DNA from: an uncultured Algimonas sp. | Lineage (GTDB): Bacteria; Pseudomonadota; Alphaproteobacteria; Caulobacterales; Maricaulaceae | Length of the DNA stretch: 64,000 bases | Direction: 5' to 3' | Assembly: GCF_947498175.1 (NCBI RefSeq) | Contig: NZ_CANMJB010000004.1 | Location: forward strand, 186,001 to 250,000 | In this document: positions 53,942 through 62,166 of the stretch, one piece after another | How the letters are laid out: every line of letters starts with the position of its first letter | Position numbering within the stretch: the first letter of the stretch is position 1 | Made by a program: the position numbers and the translations under genes | Notes under the pieces: generated by a model | The model's input: only the letters and a program-made list of their open reading frames with translations | The model's database searches: none | What the model was told of the DNA's origin: nothing

Positions 53942-54634
53942 ATGCCGAAGACCTTGCCCGCGTCCGCCTTGATGCCGCCCGATCATGTGGAGGCGTCGCT
54001 CCGCATCCTGCGCGATCACATGCCCGGCGATTCCGTCCGGGCGCGCGGCCCGAAACAGTCACGCGACCCGTTCCGCTCCTGCATATCGTGCATGCTGTCG
54101 GCGCAATCGCTCGACCGGAACACGGCCAAGGCGACGCAGGCCTTGTTCCAGCTGGCGAGGACGCCGCAAGACATGCTCGCCCTGAGCAACGAAGAGATCG
54201 TCGACGCCATCCGCCCGGCCGGGCTGTACAACCGCAAGGCCGGCAACATCCGCCGGTTCTGCGAACAGTTGCTGGTCGAGCATGACGGGATCGTGCCGGA
54301 CACGCGCGACGGCTTGCTGGAATTGCACGGCATCGGCCGCAAATGCGCCGATCTGATCGCCCACTTCGCTTTCGGCCGGCCCCATATCGCAGTCGATACG
54401 CATATCCGGCGCGTCTGCCAGCGCAGCGGGCTGGCAATGGGCAAGACCGAAGCGCAGGTCGCTGCATCTCTGGACGACCGCGCGCCGGAGTGGGCCAAGC
54501 CGGACGCGCATTTCTGGCTGCTGCAGTTCGGCAAGCGCGTCTGCCGCAGCCGCACGCCGCTTTGTCCGGACTGCCCGATCCGCCCTTTCTGCCGCTATCC
54601 AGCCAAGACGGATCCGGCCGTCGTCAGGCCATGA
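53942..54634 (+). CDS. nth: Endonuclease III (DNA glycosylase/AP lyase)
   Basis: A 230-residue base-excision repair enzyme for oxidised pyrimidines. Helix-hairpin-helix with the catalytic Lys is LHGIGRKCADLIAH; the catalytic Asp is in IAVDTHIRRVCQR; the [4Fe-4S] cluster motif C-x6-C-x2-C-x5-C is VCRSRTPLCPDCPIRPFC. Start ATG 53942 is close to the preceding terminator. Confidence 0.95.
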   Translation: MPKTLPASALMPPDHVEASLRILRDHMPGDSVRARGPKQSRDPFRSCISCMLSAQSLDRNTAKATQALFQLARTPQDMLALSNEEIVDAIRPAGLYNRKAGNIRRFCEQLLVEHDGIVPDTRDGLLELHGIGRKCADLIAHFAFGRPHIAVDTHIRRVCQRSGLAMGKTEAQVAASLDDRAPEWAKPDAHFWLLQFGKRVCRSRTPLCPDCPIRPFCRYPAKTDPAVVRP

Positions 54635-54660
54635 AAAAACCCCCGGCCAGGCCGGGGGTT
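54634..54660 (-). terminator. Rho-independent terminator for the NTF2-like lipoprotein gene
   Basis: AACCCCCGGC-CAG-GCCGGGGGTT; on the minus strand the stem is followed by six T, so it best serves the minus-strand lipoprotein gene and overlaps the nth stop. Confidence 0.8.
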
Positions 54661-54707
54661 CGTGTGCAGGGCAGGGGGAGGGACCTGCACGAGGGATGTG
54701 GGTCCGA

Positions 54708-55265
54708 TCAGGTCGGTGAGTAGGGCAGCGAGGAGTGATGCAGGTTGATGACCAGGTCGCCATCCTCGTCGCGGACATAGTGGAAGGTGTACTCCACCTT
54801 GGTTTCGGAGCCATCGGCCTTGTCGAAATAGTAGTTGCCCATCGCCACGGCGGAATCGCTATCCGTGTAGATGGCGTCGTTTTCCCAACGCACATCGGTC
54901 CAGCCGCTGATGGCGAAGCCATTGTCTTCCGTGCCGGGACGGCCGATGAAATAGGAGAGCGCTTGGTCGAAATCTTCGCGGAACTGGTCGTCCGCCGCCA
55001 AAGTCGGCTTGAACATCACGTCCGTCATGCCGTAAGCGTAGAGGTCGTTGATGTGCTGGGTCGCGCGGGTCTTGTAGTCTCCGCGGTCGGTGTGGACCTT
55101 GGAGATCGCGACGATGCCTTCGCCCCATTCCTGCTGGGCGTCGAGCACGTCCTGCACGGTGATCGGGTCGGCATAGCGGACCGTGTCGGAATGCGCGACA
55201 CTGGCGCAAGCGGCCAGTCCAAGGGTGGCAGCGCCGACGAGGGCGAATTGTACTTTGGATTTCAT
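54708..55265 (-). CDS. NTF2/SnoaL-like lipoprotein
   Basis: A 185-residue lipoprotein (lipobox LAACAS). Mature part: ITVQDVLDAQQEWGEGIVAI, DLYAYGMTDVMFKPTLAADD, ALSYFIGRPGTEDNGFAISG, YTFHYVRDEDGDLVINLHHS. This is the SnoaL-like fold family often labelled phosphoribosyl-AMP cyclohydrolase in databases; I believe that label is wrong because HisI motifs are absent. ATG 55265 is chosen; the longer open frame has no signal sequence. Function unknown. Confidence 0.75.
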   Translation of the reverse strand: MKSKVQFALVGAATLGLAACASVAHSDTVRYADPITVQDVLDAQQEWGEGIVAISKVHTDRGDYKTRATQHINDLYAYGMTDVMFKPTLAADDQFREDFDQALSYFIGRPGTEDNGFAISGWTDVRWENDAIYTDSDSAVAMGNYYFDKADGSETKVEYTFHYVRDEDGDLVINLHHSSLPYSPT

Positions 55266-55388
55266 CAGATCGATCCTTATTATGCACGTTGACAGGAATT
55301 GCGCAGCGGCACCGCGCAATCTTCGGACGCTATTTATGCAGGAACCGTCCGAGAGGAAGGACAATCTGAATATAACATATATAAGTTT

Positions 55389-55400
55389 TAACTATAGTTA
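55389..55400. promoter_or_regulatory. 12-bp palindrome TAACTATAGTTA in an AT-rich island
   Basis: A perfect palindrome within an AT-rich stretch (about 55365-55410) upstream of the lipoprotein gene. Possible operator or promoter; it is conspicuous in an otherwise GC-rich region. Confidence 0.35.
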
Positions 55401-55513
55401 TGTCGCCGACCCGTATGACAGCTTTGCGACATCGACCGTCCGCCCTATCGATGATCACAGTGTCCATCCTCGGGTATGGTTTAGGTCTGGCCGGAAACGG
55501 ATGATGGCTCCGC

Positions 55514-56116
55514 TCAGTGCATCAAGGCCGTGTAGCCCCAATAGGCTGCGGCCAGTAGGACGAACAGGCCGACAGTGAACCAGCCGAAATGCTCCTTCAT
55601 GATCGCTTCGGCACGCGCGCCGAAGGTCTTGACGACCCAGGCGACGAGGAAGAACCGCAAGCCGCGCGACAGGACGGACGCGGCCATGAAAACGGCGAAG
55701 TTGATCTTCAGCGCGCCGCTCATGATGGTGATGACCTTGTAGGGGAACGGGGTCAGCCCGGCGCCGAACACGGCCAGCGCGCCGTAGGTCTCCACCCGGG
55801 TCGAGAATTCCGTCACGGCCTCCGCCTTGCCGAGGCTCTCCAGAACGGGCAGCGCCAGCGCGTCGAACAGGAGCAGGCCGAGCACATAGCCGAACATGCC
55901 GCCCAATACGGAGAACACCGTCGCGATCGTCGCCAGGCGCCAAGCCCGCTCGGGCGCGGCCTGCACCATGGGGATCAGCATGACGTCGGGCGGAATCGGG
56001 AAGACCGAGCTTTCGATGAAACATATGCCGGCGAAGGTGCGCTCCGCATTGGGATGGCGCGCGGCGACTTTCACGCCTTCATACCAACGTTCCAGGAATG
56101 CGAGACGGCCCTTCAT
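55514..56116 (-). CDS. YqaA/DedA-like (VTT domain) membrane protein
   Basis: A 200-residue membrane protein of the YqaA branch of the DedA/VTT group. AERTFAGICFIESSVFPIPPDV holds the conserved Glu-Ser-x-x-Pro-x-Pro; later LAVFGAGLTPFPYKVITIMS and ARAEAIMKEHF fit the family. DedA proteins move lipid carriers such as undecaprenyl phosphate, but YqaA function is less clear. Start ATG 56116. Confidence 0.85.
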   Translation of the reverse strand: MKGRLAFLERWYEGVKVAARHPNAERTFAGICFIESSVFPIPPDVMLIPMVQAAPERAWRLATIATVFSVLGGMFGYVLGLLLFDALALPVLESLGKAEAVTEFSTRVETYGALAVFGAGLTPFPYKVITIMSGALKINFAVFMAASVLSRGLRFFLVAWVVKTFGARAEAIMKEHFGWFTVGLFVLLAAAYWGYTALMH

Positions 56117-56181
56117 GGGAGCGGGCTAGTGACGCAGGATCATGGCGAGGTAAAGCCCCAATCGCGGCGAGTCCGCGATGG

Positions 56182-56631
56182 CTAACCCGCCTGTCCAGCG
56201 GCGCTGTTCTCCCGCCGGGTGAAGGTCTTGACCGGATGCAGGACCGTGCGGATATTGCGTTCCACCTGATCGCGCAGGAAGACGATCATGTCCTTTTTGT
56301 CCACGATATGATCCACGCCCAGCTGCTCGGGCGTTTCCAGATAGGGAACGTCGATGTCGCTGGAGATGATCGCGACCGTCGCCCGGCTGAAGGCCGAGGT
56401 GACGAAGGGAGCGGAAAATTGTGCGGAGATGCGGTCCGACAGACGGTTGTCCAGCAACACCAGATCATAGTCGTGATCGTTGAGCAGTTTGACCGCTTCG
56501 CTGACCCTCACGACATGATCGACGGCGAACGGCGCTTCGGTCAGCACGGTGAGAACGCGTTGCACGATTTCGAGTTCGTGGGCATCGTCGTCGATCAGCA
56601 GGACATTGAAAACGGGCGAGGCGCAATTCAT
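56182..56631 (-). CDS. Single-domain response regulator (REC)
   Basis: A 149-residue receiver protein: acidic pair in LLIDDDAHE, phospho-Asp in LVLLDNRLSDR, the Lys in HIVDKKDMIVF. No output domain, so it probably acts by protein interaction or phosphotransfer. It sits 78 bp from a second REC protein and its kinase on the same strand, suggesting one signalling module. Confidence 0.8.
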   Translation of the reverse strand: MNCASPVFNVLLIDDDAHELEIVQRVLTVLTEAPFAVDHVVRVSEAVKLLNDHDYDLVLLDNRLSDRISAQFSAPFVTSAFSRATVAIISSDIDVPYLETPEQLGVDHIVDKKDMIVFLRDQVERNIRTVLHPVKTFTRRENSAAGQAG

Positions 56632-56709
56632 GTCGGGATGGGGGTGTCTCGATTCACACGGCTACCTAAATAATGGCATTTGCGAACGCAAGATTGATCT
56701 ACTTTTATT

Positions 56710-57099
56710 TCAAATGGAGCAACAGAGATATTGCTCGTAGATCTCCCGTCCTAGATTGAAATACGCGGCCGCCGAGGGCGGCTTGACATAGTACCCGTCC
56801 GCGCCCTTGGCCGTCGAGATGGCTCGGTCTTCGGGCTGTTCCGATCCCGATATCATGAGTACCGGCAAACCGGCCGTCTTCGGATCGGCGCGGATCATGT
56901 CGAGCACCTGGAATCCGTCCATGCCGGGCATCCGGATATCGAGAATGGCGAGCCTGGGCTCTTCCTGCAGGATGATGTCGGAAACGGACTGTCCCGTCTG
57001 CAGTTCGGCAAAGGCAATGTCCGATCGTTTGGACGTGATCGCCTTCTTGATCATCTTGCGGTCGAATTCGCTGTCGTCGACGATGAGAACCTTATCCAT
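56710..57099 (-). CDS. Response regulator (REC only)
   Basis: A 129-residue receiver: VLIVDDSEFDRKM, ILDIRMPGMDGFQ with the phospho-Asp, MISGSEQ, and the Lys in YYVKPPSAAAYF. Start ATG 57099 overlaps the kinase stop by 8 bp and has GGAGG upstream inside the kinase gene, so the two are translationally coupled and almost certainly cognate. CheY-like; the output is not visible. Confidence 0.88.
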   Translation of the reverse strand: MDKVLIVDDSEFDRKMIKKAITSKRSDIAFAELQTGQSVSDIILQEEPRLAILDIRMPGMDGFQVLDMIRADPKTAGLPVLMISGSEQPEDRAISTAKGADGYYVKPPSAAAYFNLGREIYEQYLCCSI

Positions 57100-58555
57100 C
57101 GGCCGGCCTCCTTGCGCGGTAGAGTTTGACGCGGAAACGGCTTCCAGCGCCTTCGGTGGGTATGAGATCGATCGATCCGCCGTGCAAGGTGACGATGCGG
57201 CGGCATAGGGCCAGCCCGACGCCGGACCCTTCGATACCGGTATGTGGCTTGGCCCGTCCGAACAGGTCGAACACGTCCTGCGAAAAATTGGGATCGATGC
57301 CTTGGCCGTTATCGTCGACGTCGACGACCCAGAACTGATTGTCGCTTCCGGCCGTGATGTCGATGCGGACCGGGCGGTCCGCATGCCGGTACTTGATGGC
57401 ATTGCCGATCAGATTGGCGAAGACCTGTCCGAGCAGCGCATCATCGCCGCGCACGAATATCGGCGTGTCCGGCAGGTGGATCGTTCCACCCGCATCTTCC
57501 AGGAATTCGCTTTCGTCGTCGGCAACGCGTTCCAGCAAGGCGGTGAGATCGATGGTTTCGAGCTCCACGCCGGCCGGGGAGGCACGCATGAACTTCAGGA
57601 AGCTCTTGATCAGCGTCCGCATCCGCTCGACGCCTTTGGCGATGTCGTCGAAATAGGGCTGCGCACCATCAGGCAGGTTCTCGGCCAGTTCCATCTGCAT
57701 CAGTTCCGCTGAAATACCGATCTTGCGCAACGGTGCCTGCAGGTCGTGCGAGGTGAGCGAGGCGAAATCGTCAAGGTTCTTGTTGATCGATTTCAGCAGG
57801 GCCTCCTGCTCCTTGAATTCGGTGATGTCGGTCGCGACAGCCAGGATCCGCGGCCCGTCCGGCCCGTCGGCGATCGGGATCTTGTCGGTCTGGATCCATC
57901 CCTGTTCCCCCTCCTGGGGCGTATAGGGTTCGATCCGGCCGCGCAGGGGTTTGCCGGACCGGAACACTTCCAGATCGTCTTGATAATAGGCCTCTGCAGC
58001 ATCGCCGAAAAGCTCGGCCGTATTGCGGCCTTCGACATCTTCGACCGGCATGTTCAAGGAGTCGGCGGCCGCCTTGTTGACGCGCAGGATGTTGTTCTTG
58101 TCGTCCTTGTAGTAGATCAAAGCGGGCACGGCATCCAAGACGGCGCGTAACTCGACTTGCACATTGTGCAAGTCCTGCGTCCGGGTCTTGAGCTGGCGAC
58201 GCATCCGGTTTTGCAGGGTGATGTCACGGCCGACCGATTGGTAGGCGACCAGCTCGCCGGAATCGTAAATCGCGATATTGGTCCATAAAATGACGATCGA
58301 ACCGTTCTCGCGCCTGACCTCTTGGATGGAGGTGCCGGTCGGAACGTCTTCGTTCAAACGGTCCAGCCGGCCGATGACGTCCGCCTGCTGCTCGGGCGGC
58401 ACGCGTTCGCTCAAACTCGATCCGATCAATATCTCCCGCTCGGTGCGGAAGAAATTCGCGGCGGCCCGATTGGCGAACACAAAGGTCTTGTCCGGATCGA
58501 ACCGGCAGATCAGATCCGGATGCGTGTCCAGGATCGTCTTGTATATTTCCGGCAT
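57092..58555 (-). CDS. PAS-PAS sensor histidine kinase
   Basis: A 487-residue soluble kinase. PAS 1 (about 1-125: LICRFDPDKTFVFANRAAAN) and PAS 2 (about 145-265: PALIYYKDDKNNILRVNKAA) are followed by a short coil, HisKA (SLTSHDLQAPLRKIGISAEL with the His) and HATPase (NLIGNAIKYRHADR, DNGQGIDPNF, GSGVGLALCRRIV). No TM. PAS domains suggest a cytoplasmic redox or light-type signal. A perfect CtrA-type box lies 40 bp upstream of the ATG. Confidence 0.9.
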   Translation of the reverse strand: MPEIYKTILDTHPDLICRFDPDKTFVFANRAAANFFRTEREILIGSSLSERVPPEQQADVIGRLDRLNEDVPTGTSIQEVRRENGSIVILWTNIAIYDSGELVAYQSVGRDITLQNRMRRQLKTRTQDLHNVQVELRAVLDAVPALIYYKDDKNNILRVNKAAADSLNMPVEDVEGRNTAELFGDAAEAYYQDDLEVFRSGKPLRGRIEPYTPQEGEQGWIQTDKIPIADGPDGPRILAVATDITEFKEQEALLKSINKNLDDFASLTSHDLQAPLRKIGISAELMQMELAENLPDGAQPYFDDIAKGVERMRTLIKSFLKFMRASPAGVELETIDLTALLERVADDESEFLEDAGGTIHLPDTPIFVRGDDALLGQVFANLIGNAIKYRHADRPVRIDITAGSDNQFWVVDVDDNGQGIDPNFSQDVFDLFGRAKPHTGIEGSGVGLALCRRIVTLHGGSIDLIPTEGAGSRFRVKLYRARRPADG

Positions 58556-58594
58556 ATGGCTCCCCAGCAGCTCCGAGCGCTAAAACTCTTACGG

Positions 58595-58609
58595 TTAAAT
58601 TTGAGTTAA
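58595..58609. promoter_or_regulatory. CtrA-type box (TTAA-N7-TTAA) before the PAS kinase
   Basis: Perfect TTAA-N7-TTAA 40 bp upstream of the kinase ATG (58555, minus strand), at promoter distance. Confidence 0.6.
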
Positions 58610-58626
58610 ACAACCCGCCGGCAAGG

Positions 58627-58662
58627 AAGCACCCGCTTCCCGAAGACGGGGAGCGGGTGCTT
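58627..58662. other. Strong 15-bp hairpin in divergent intergenic region
   Basis: AAGCACCCGCTTCCC (58627-58641) pairs with GGGGAGCGGGTGCTT (58648-58662) with one G-U pair and a GAAGAC loop. It lies in the 264-bp divergent region between the kinase and DUF2158 genes; neither side has a T-run, so it is not an obvious terminator. It might be a structured leader, a small RNA or a protein site. Confidence 0.5.
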
Positions 58663-58819
58663 GATGCCGACCTGTGTGGGGCAAGTCGGCCATTCGCTTG
58701 TGCACAAACCTCTTGCTTTTATCTATATTAAAATTTTATGTATGAAGTTGAGGATCGGCAAAAAACGACCGAAGATTTTGGTCTGTCCTTGGGCTTGCAT
58801 CCGCAAGCGGGGGGGAAAC

Positions 58820-59248
58820 ATGACGGAACTCAACAGACACACGCCGGATCGGCCTCGTATCGTCTCCGGGCATGTGGTGACGACGGATCAGGGCGGACCC
58901 GTCATGACCGTGGAATCGATCCAGCAGGGGGCTTTCGGCCCGATCGCCTCATGCCTCTGGTTCAGCGACGAAAACATGTTGATGGAACGCAAGGCGCCGG
59001 TGCGGATGCTGTCGCTGCAGTCCTCGCTCGTTCATCCCGACCGCATCAAGACCGGGGCCAAGATTCGCCTGCGCTCAGGCGGACCGACCATGGATGTCGT
59101 TGCCATCAATCGCGATGCCAACCGCGCCATCTGCAAATGGACGAACCACAACGACACGACGCGTCAACGCCGCTTCCCACTAACTGCGCTGACGCTCATT
59201 TCAACGCAAACAGGCGGCTTCGAACGTCTGGTCAACGTGCTCGATTAA
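58820..59248 (+). CDS. Duplicated DUF2158 domain protein
   Basis: A 142-residue protein with two copies of the small YodC/DUF2158 domain. Copy 1: GHVVTTDQGGPVMTVESI then SCLWFSDEN. Copy 2: GAKIRLRSGGPTMDVVAI then CKWTNHNDTTRQRRFPLTAL. The shared core is x-x-GGP-x-M-x-V with a later C-x-W. Most DUF2158 proteins have one copy of about 60 residues. Start ATG 58820 with GGGGGG upstream. Divergent from the PAS kinase. Function unknown. Confidence 0.7.
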   Translation: MTELNRHTPDRPRIVSGHVVTTDQGGPVMTVESIQQGAFGPIASCLWFSDENMLMERKAPVRMLSLQSSLVHPDRIKTGAKIRLRSGGPTMDVVAINRDANRAICKWTNHNDTTRQRRFPLTALTLISTQTGGFERLVNVLD

Positions 59249-59296
59249 ACGGGTTGCGGCCAAGCTGCGGGTGCGGCGGACTGCAGCCGCCCGAAA

Positions 59297-60643
59297 TCAG
59301 CATTCGATGACGTTGACGGCCAAGCCGCCCTGGCTGGTTTCCTTGTACTTGCTGCTCATATCGAGTCCGGTCTGGCGCATGGTCTCGATCACGGCATCCA
59401 GGCTGACGATCATCTGGCCCGGCGCGTGGAGCGCCAAGCGCGCCGCATTGGCGGCCTTGACGGCGCCGATGGCGTTGCGCTCGATGCAGGGAATCTGGAC
59501 CAGCCCGCCAACCGGATCGCAAGTCAGGCCGAGATTGTGCTCCATGCCGATCTCGGCGGCAGAAGCGACCTGTTCGGGGCTGCCGCCCCAGATCGCGCAC
59601 AACCCGCCCGCTGCCATGGAGCAGGCCACTCCGACCTCGCCCTGGCAGCCCATTTCCGCGCCTGAAATCGAGGCGCGCTGCTTGTAGAGCAACCCGATCC
59701 CGCCCGCCGTCAGTAGGAAGCGGCGCGTCTGCCCGACCTGCAACGTGCCATCTTCGTCATGGCAGTAATGGCGGATGATGGCCGGGATGATTCCGGCCGC
59801 GCCGTTGGTCGGGGCGGTGACGACCTGCCCGCCGGCCGCGTTCTCCTCATTGACCGCCATGGCATAGACGTTGAGCCAATCGAACAGAGCTTCGCGTTCG
59901 TTGGGCGGAGCGTTGTTCAGTTTCTTCCAAAGTCCGTGCGCGCGGCGTTTGACCTTCAGCGAACCGGGCAGCAACCCGTCCGCCCGCAAGCCCCGGTCCA
60001 CGCTCTCCATCATCACGGCGGCGATACCGTCCAGCTGGTCGAGCGTATCAGTGCGCGGACGCTTGGCATCTTCGTTTGTCAGGATGACGTCGGCGACCGA
60101 GAGGCTCGTGCGCGCGCAAATGCCGAGCAATTCCTCCGCCGAACCGAACGGGTTCGGGCTGGCATCGCCCATTCCGACCAGATCGTCAGGTGCGGGCTTG
60201 GACAGCTGCGCATGGCTCGCGATGAAGCCGCCGCCGGTGGAATAATAGGTGCGTCGATCCAGCGTCTCGTCGCCGTGCCAGGCGATCATGACCATCTCGT
60301 TCGGATGCAGCCGGGTCGGCGTCTCATAGTCGATCGTTATACCGACCTGCGTTCCGCAAGGCAGAGCGTCGTCCTTGTTCAGGCGTGTCAGCGCCGCTTC
60401 GGCTTCCGCCATGTCGATGGTTTCCGGCTCGAATCCCAGCAGGCCGAGCTTGGCGGCCCGGAACGTGCCGTGGCCTTCGCCGGTAAAAGCGAGAGAACCA
60501 CGGAAGACCATCTCGATCCGGTCCGGGTCCAGCCCCTTGGCCTGCAGGCGTTTGCGGTAACGCACCGCCACACGCATAGGTCCCACCGTATGGGAGGATG
60601 ACGGACCGACGCCGATGCGGAAGATGTCGAGTACGGACAGCAC
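59297..60643 (-). CDS. sdaA: L-serine ammonia-lyase (iron-sulfur type)
   Basis: Deaminates L-serine to pyruvate; 448 residues with fused beta and alpha domains. N-terminal [15 protein letters not shown] binds substrate; [20 protein letters not shown] holds two of the cluster cysteines, with a third near the C-terminus (VIEC) acting as the tail-in-mouth Cys. Start ATG 60643. Divergent from the channel operon. Confidence 0.95.
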   Translation of the reverse strand: MLSVLDIFRIGVGPSSSHTVGPMRVAVRYRKRLQAKGLDPDRIEMVFRGSLAFTGEGHGTFRAAKLGLLGFEPETIDMAEAEAALTRLNKDDALPCGTQVGITIDYETPTRLHPNEMVMIAWHGDETLDRRTYYSTGGGFIASHAQLSKPAPDDLVGMGDASPNPFGSAEELLGICARTSLSVADVILTNEDAKRPRTDTLDQLDGIAAVMMESVDRGLRADGLLPGSLKVKRRAHGLWKKLNNAPPNEREALFDWLNVYAMAVNEENAAGGQVVTAPTNGAAGIIPAIIRHYCHDEDGTLQVGQTRRFLLTAGGIGLLYKQRASISGAEMGCQGEVGVACSMAAGGLCAIWGGSPEQVASAAEIGMEHNLGLTCDPVGGLVQIPCIERNAIGAVKAANAARLALHAPGQMIVSLDAVIETMRQTGLDMSSKYKETSQGGLAVNVIEC

Positions 60644-60906
60644 GGTGCGTCAGCAGTTGGCGCGGCCCCGATCAAAAGGCAAGCCTTTGCGTGATGCCTG
60701 CCCGTCTTTCGGAGCCGCTAGAGGCATGATCGCCGTGACTTTGGACGGCCAACATCAAAGAGGGATATCGGGTGCGAAAGGGCACGAATGAGATGACCGG
60801 CCTTTGGAATTCGATTGCCGCAAATTCAAATACCTAGATTTCAAGAATGTTATATTTCCGCATTAAATCGGCAGGGCTTTGTAAAACAGTAATTTTAATT
60901 TTTACG

Positions 60907-60921
60907 TTAATGCTATGTTAA
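60907..60921. promoter_or_regulatory. CtrA-type box 1 before the channel operon
   Basis: Perfect TTAA-N7-TTAA, 49 bp from the channel ATG. Confidence 0.55.
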
Positions 60922-60930
60922 CTCTAAAGG

Positions 60931-60945
60931 TTAAAAAATAATTAA
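60931..60945. promoter_or_regulatory. CtrA-type box 2 before the channel operon
   Basis: Perfect TTAA-N7-TTAA, 24 bp after box 1. A third, seven-of-eight copy (60962-60976) spans the start codon. Confidence 0.55.
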
Positions 60946-60969
60946 CCGGTTAGCCCCAGCGTTAACCAA

Positions 60970-62166
60970 ATGTTAGCTTCCTCCGTTGGCATATTGATAT
61001 TGGCTCTGACGCTGTTGGATGTGTTTCTCACAGTCTTGGACGCCAATGGGCGCAGCATTTTCTCGACGCGAATTTACAGGATGACGTGGTGGTGTTGGCG
61101 GCACGTGACGCGTCTGCTTCCCTATCCGGTCGCGCAAGCGGCGCTGAGTGTTGCCGCTCCCTTGATGATCCCCTTGATCATCGCCTTGTGGCTGATCGGG
61201 CTCGTGACCGGTTTCGCTCTCGTCTATTTCGGCGGGATGTCGTTTGGCGACCTCATTTCGGGCGGGGGATCGCAACCCAGCCTGCCGACCGCCTTCCGCC
61301 TGAGCTGGGTGACGCTATCGACCATAGGCTTCGTCGAGATCAGCCCGTCCAACATGGCCTATTCCGTCACCGTCGCGTTGGAAGCCTTGCTCGGCGCCGT
61401 CATACTAACCTTTTCGATTACCTATTTCCTGAACGTGCACCGCAGCATTCTGAGCACGAACCGCCTGGTTGCCGAGCTGCATCATCGGCTGGGCGACGAT
61501 GGCCGTCCCCTATCGACGATCGCCGCCTATATGGAAGGTGACGGAAGCCGCCAGCTGGAACGTTGGCTGGAGCGTCTTCATGAAAACGTCGTCGCCCTGA
61601 ACCAGGGGCTCCAACGTTTTCCGATCGTCTATTTCTACCGACCGCGCCGACGCGCTCAGGGGCTTCCCTATATCCTGACGGCGTTGCAGGATATCGCCGG
61701 AGGTCTGGCCCACTGCCTTCCGGACGATGCGGGCATGCGTCATAGCCCGGCACTTGTCGCGCTGAACCGCGCCTTGGCCGAACTGATCGAGGATCTCGAA
61801 GACGGATATGTTCCCGTGCATGCGGAAGCCGTCCTGAGGCCCGTATCCCGCTCTTCGTTCGAGATGGCCTGCAGGGGCCACGCCAAGATCAAGAATAGAT
61901 GGGTCGAACGTTTCACGACCCAATGCAGCACGCTTGCGGGAAGGAAAGCCTGCACGCCGGACAGGAATGACGACACGCTCTATGACCGGTATCGCGAATG
62001 GCTGCCCCAGGCTGTGGCGATGTCGCGTTTCGTGGATGCCGTCCGTTTCGACCTTGGATATGAGGAAAACCTCCGTCCTCACCGTTCGTCGCGCCTGCTG
62101 GCCTGGTTGAGCCAAGGCCCCAAGGACCGTCCGCAGAGCCTGCAGACGAAAGCCGGTCCGCAATGA
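60970..62166 (+). CDS. K+-channel-like membrane protein with degenerate filter
   Basis: A 398-residue protein. An N-terminal TM (SVGILILALTLLDVFLTVLD), a second hydrophobic pair (LMIPLIIALWLIGLVTGFAL), then a pore-like P-loop FRLSWVTLSTIGFVEISPSN and an inner helix (VALEALLGAVILTFSITYFL), the layout of two-pore-type Ion_trans_2 channels. The filter reads TIGFVE instead of the potassium TVGYGD. The long C-terminal half (about 230 residues) is soluble and Arg-rich, with no RCK domain recognised. Ion specificity is open. Overlaps the next gene by ATGA. Confidence 0.7.
   Translation: MLASSVGILILALTLLDVFLTVLDANGRSIFSTRIYRMTWWCWRHVTRLLPYPVAQAALSVAAPLMIPLIIALWLIGLVTGFALVYFGGMSFGDLISGGGSQPSLPTAFRLSWVTLSTIGFVEISPSNMAYSVTVALEALLGAVILTFSITYFLNVHRSILSTNRLVAELHHRLGDDGRPLSTIAAYMEGDGSRQLERWLERLHENVVALNQGLQRFPIVYFYRPRRRAQGLPYILTALQDIAGGLAHCLPDDAGMRHSPALVALNRALAELIEDLEDGYVPVHAEAVLRPVSRSSFEMACRGHAKIKNRWVERFTTQCSTLAGRKACTPDRNDDTLYDRYREWLPQAVAMSRFVDAVRFDLGYEENLRPHRSSRLLAWLSQGPKDRPQSLQTKAGPQ

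Larger units (their letters stand above)
60644..60969. other. 326-bp divergent intergenic region, AT-rich on the channel side
   Basis: The first 130 bp next to sdaA are GC-rich with nothing recognised (I looked for a glycine-type riboswitch and saw none). From about 60800 the sequence turns AT-rich and holds many TTAA motifs, including two perfect CtrA-type boxes and a TAACCGGTTA palindrome (60943-60952). It probably contains the promoters of both sdaA and the channel operon. Confidence 0.6.

Noticed and set aside
57900-57945. tRNA T-arm-like GGTTCGATCC
   Set aside because: It lies inside the PAS kinase coding sequence with no acceptor stem or anticodon arm around it.
60644-60780. Possible glycine-type riboswitch before sdaA
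   Set aside because: The reverse strand lacks the conserved glycine aptamer core; only a few GC-rich hairpins are seen.
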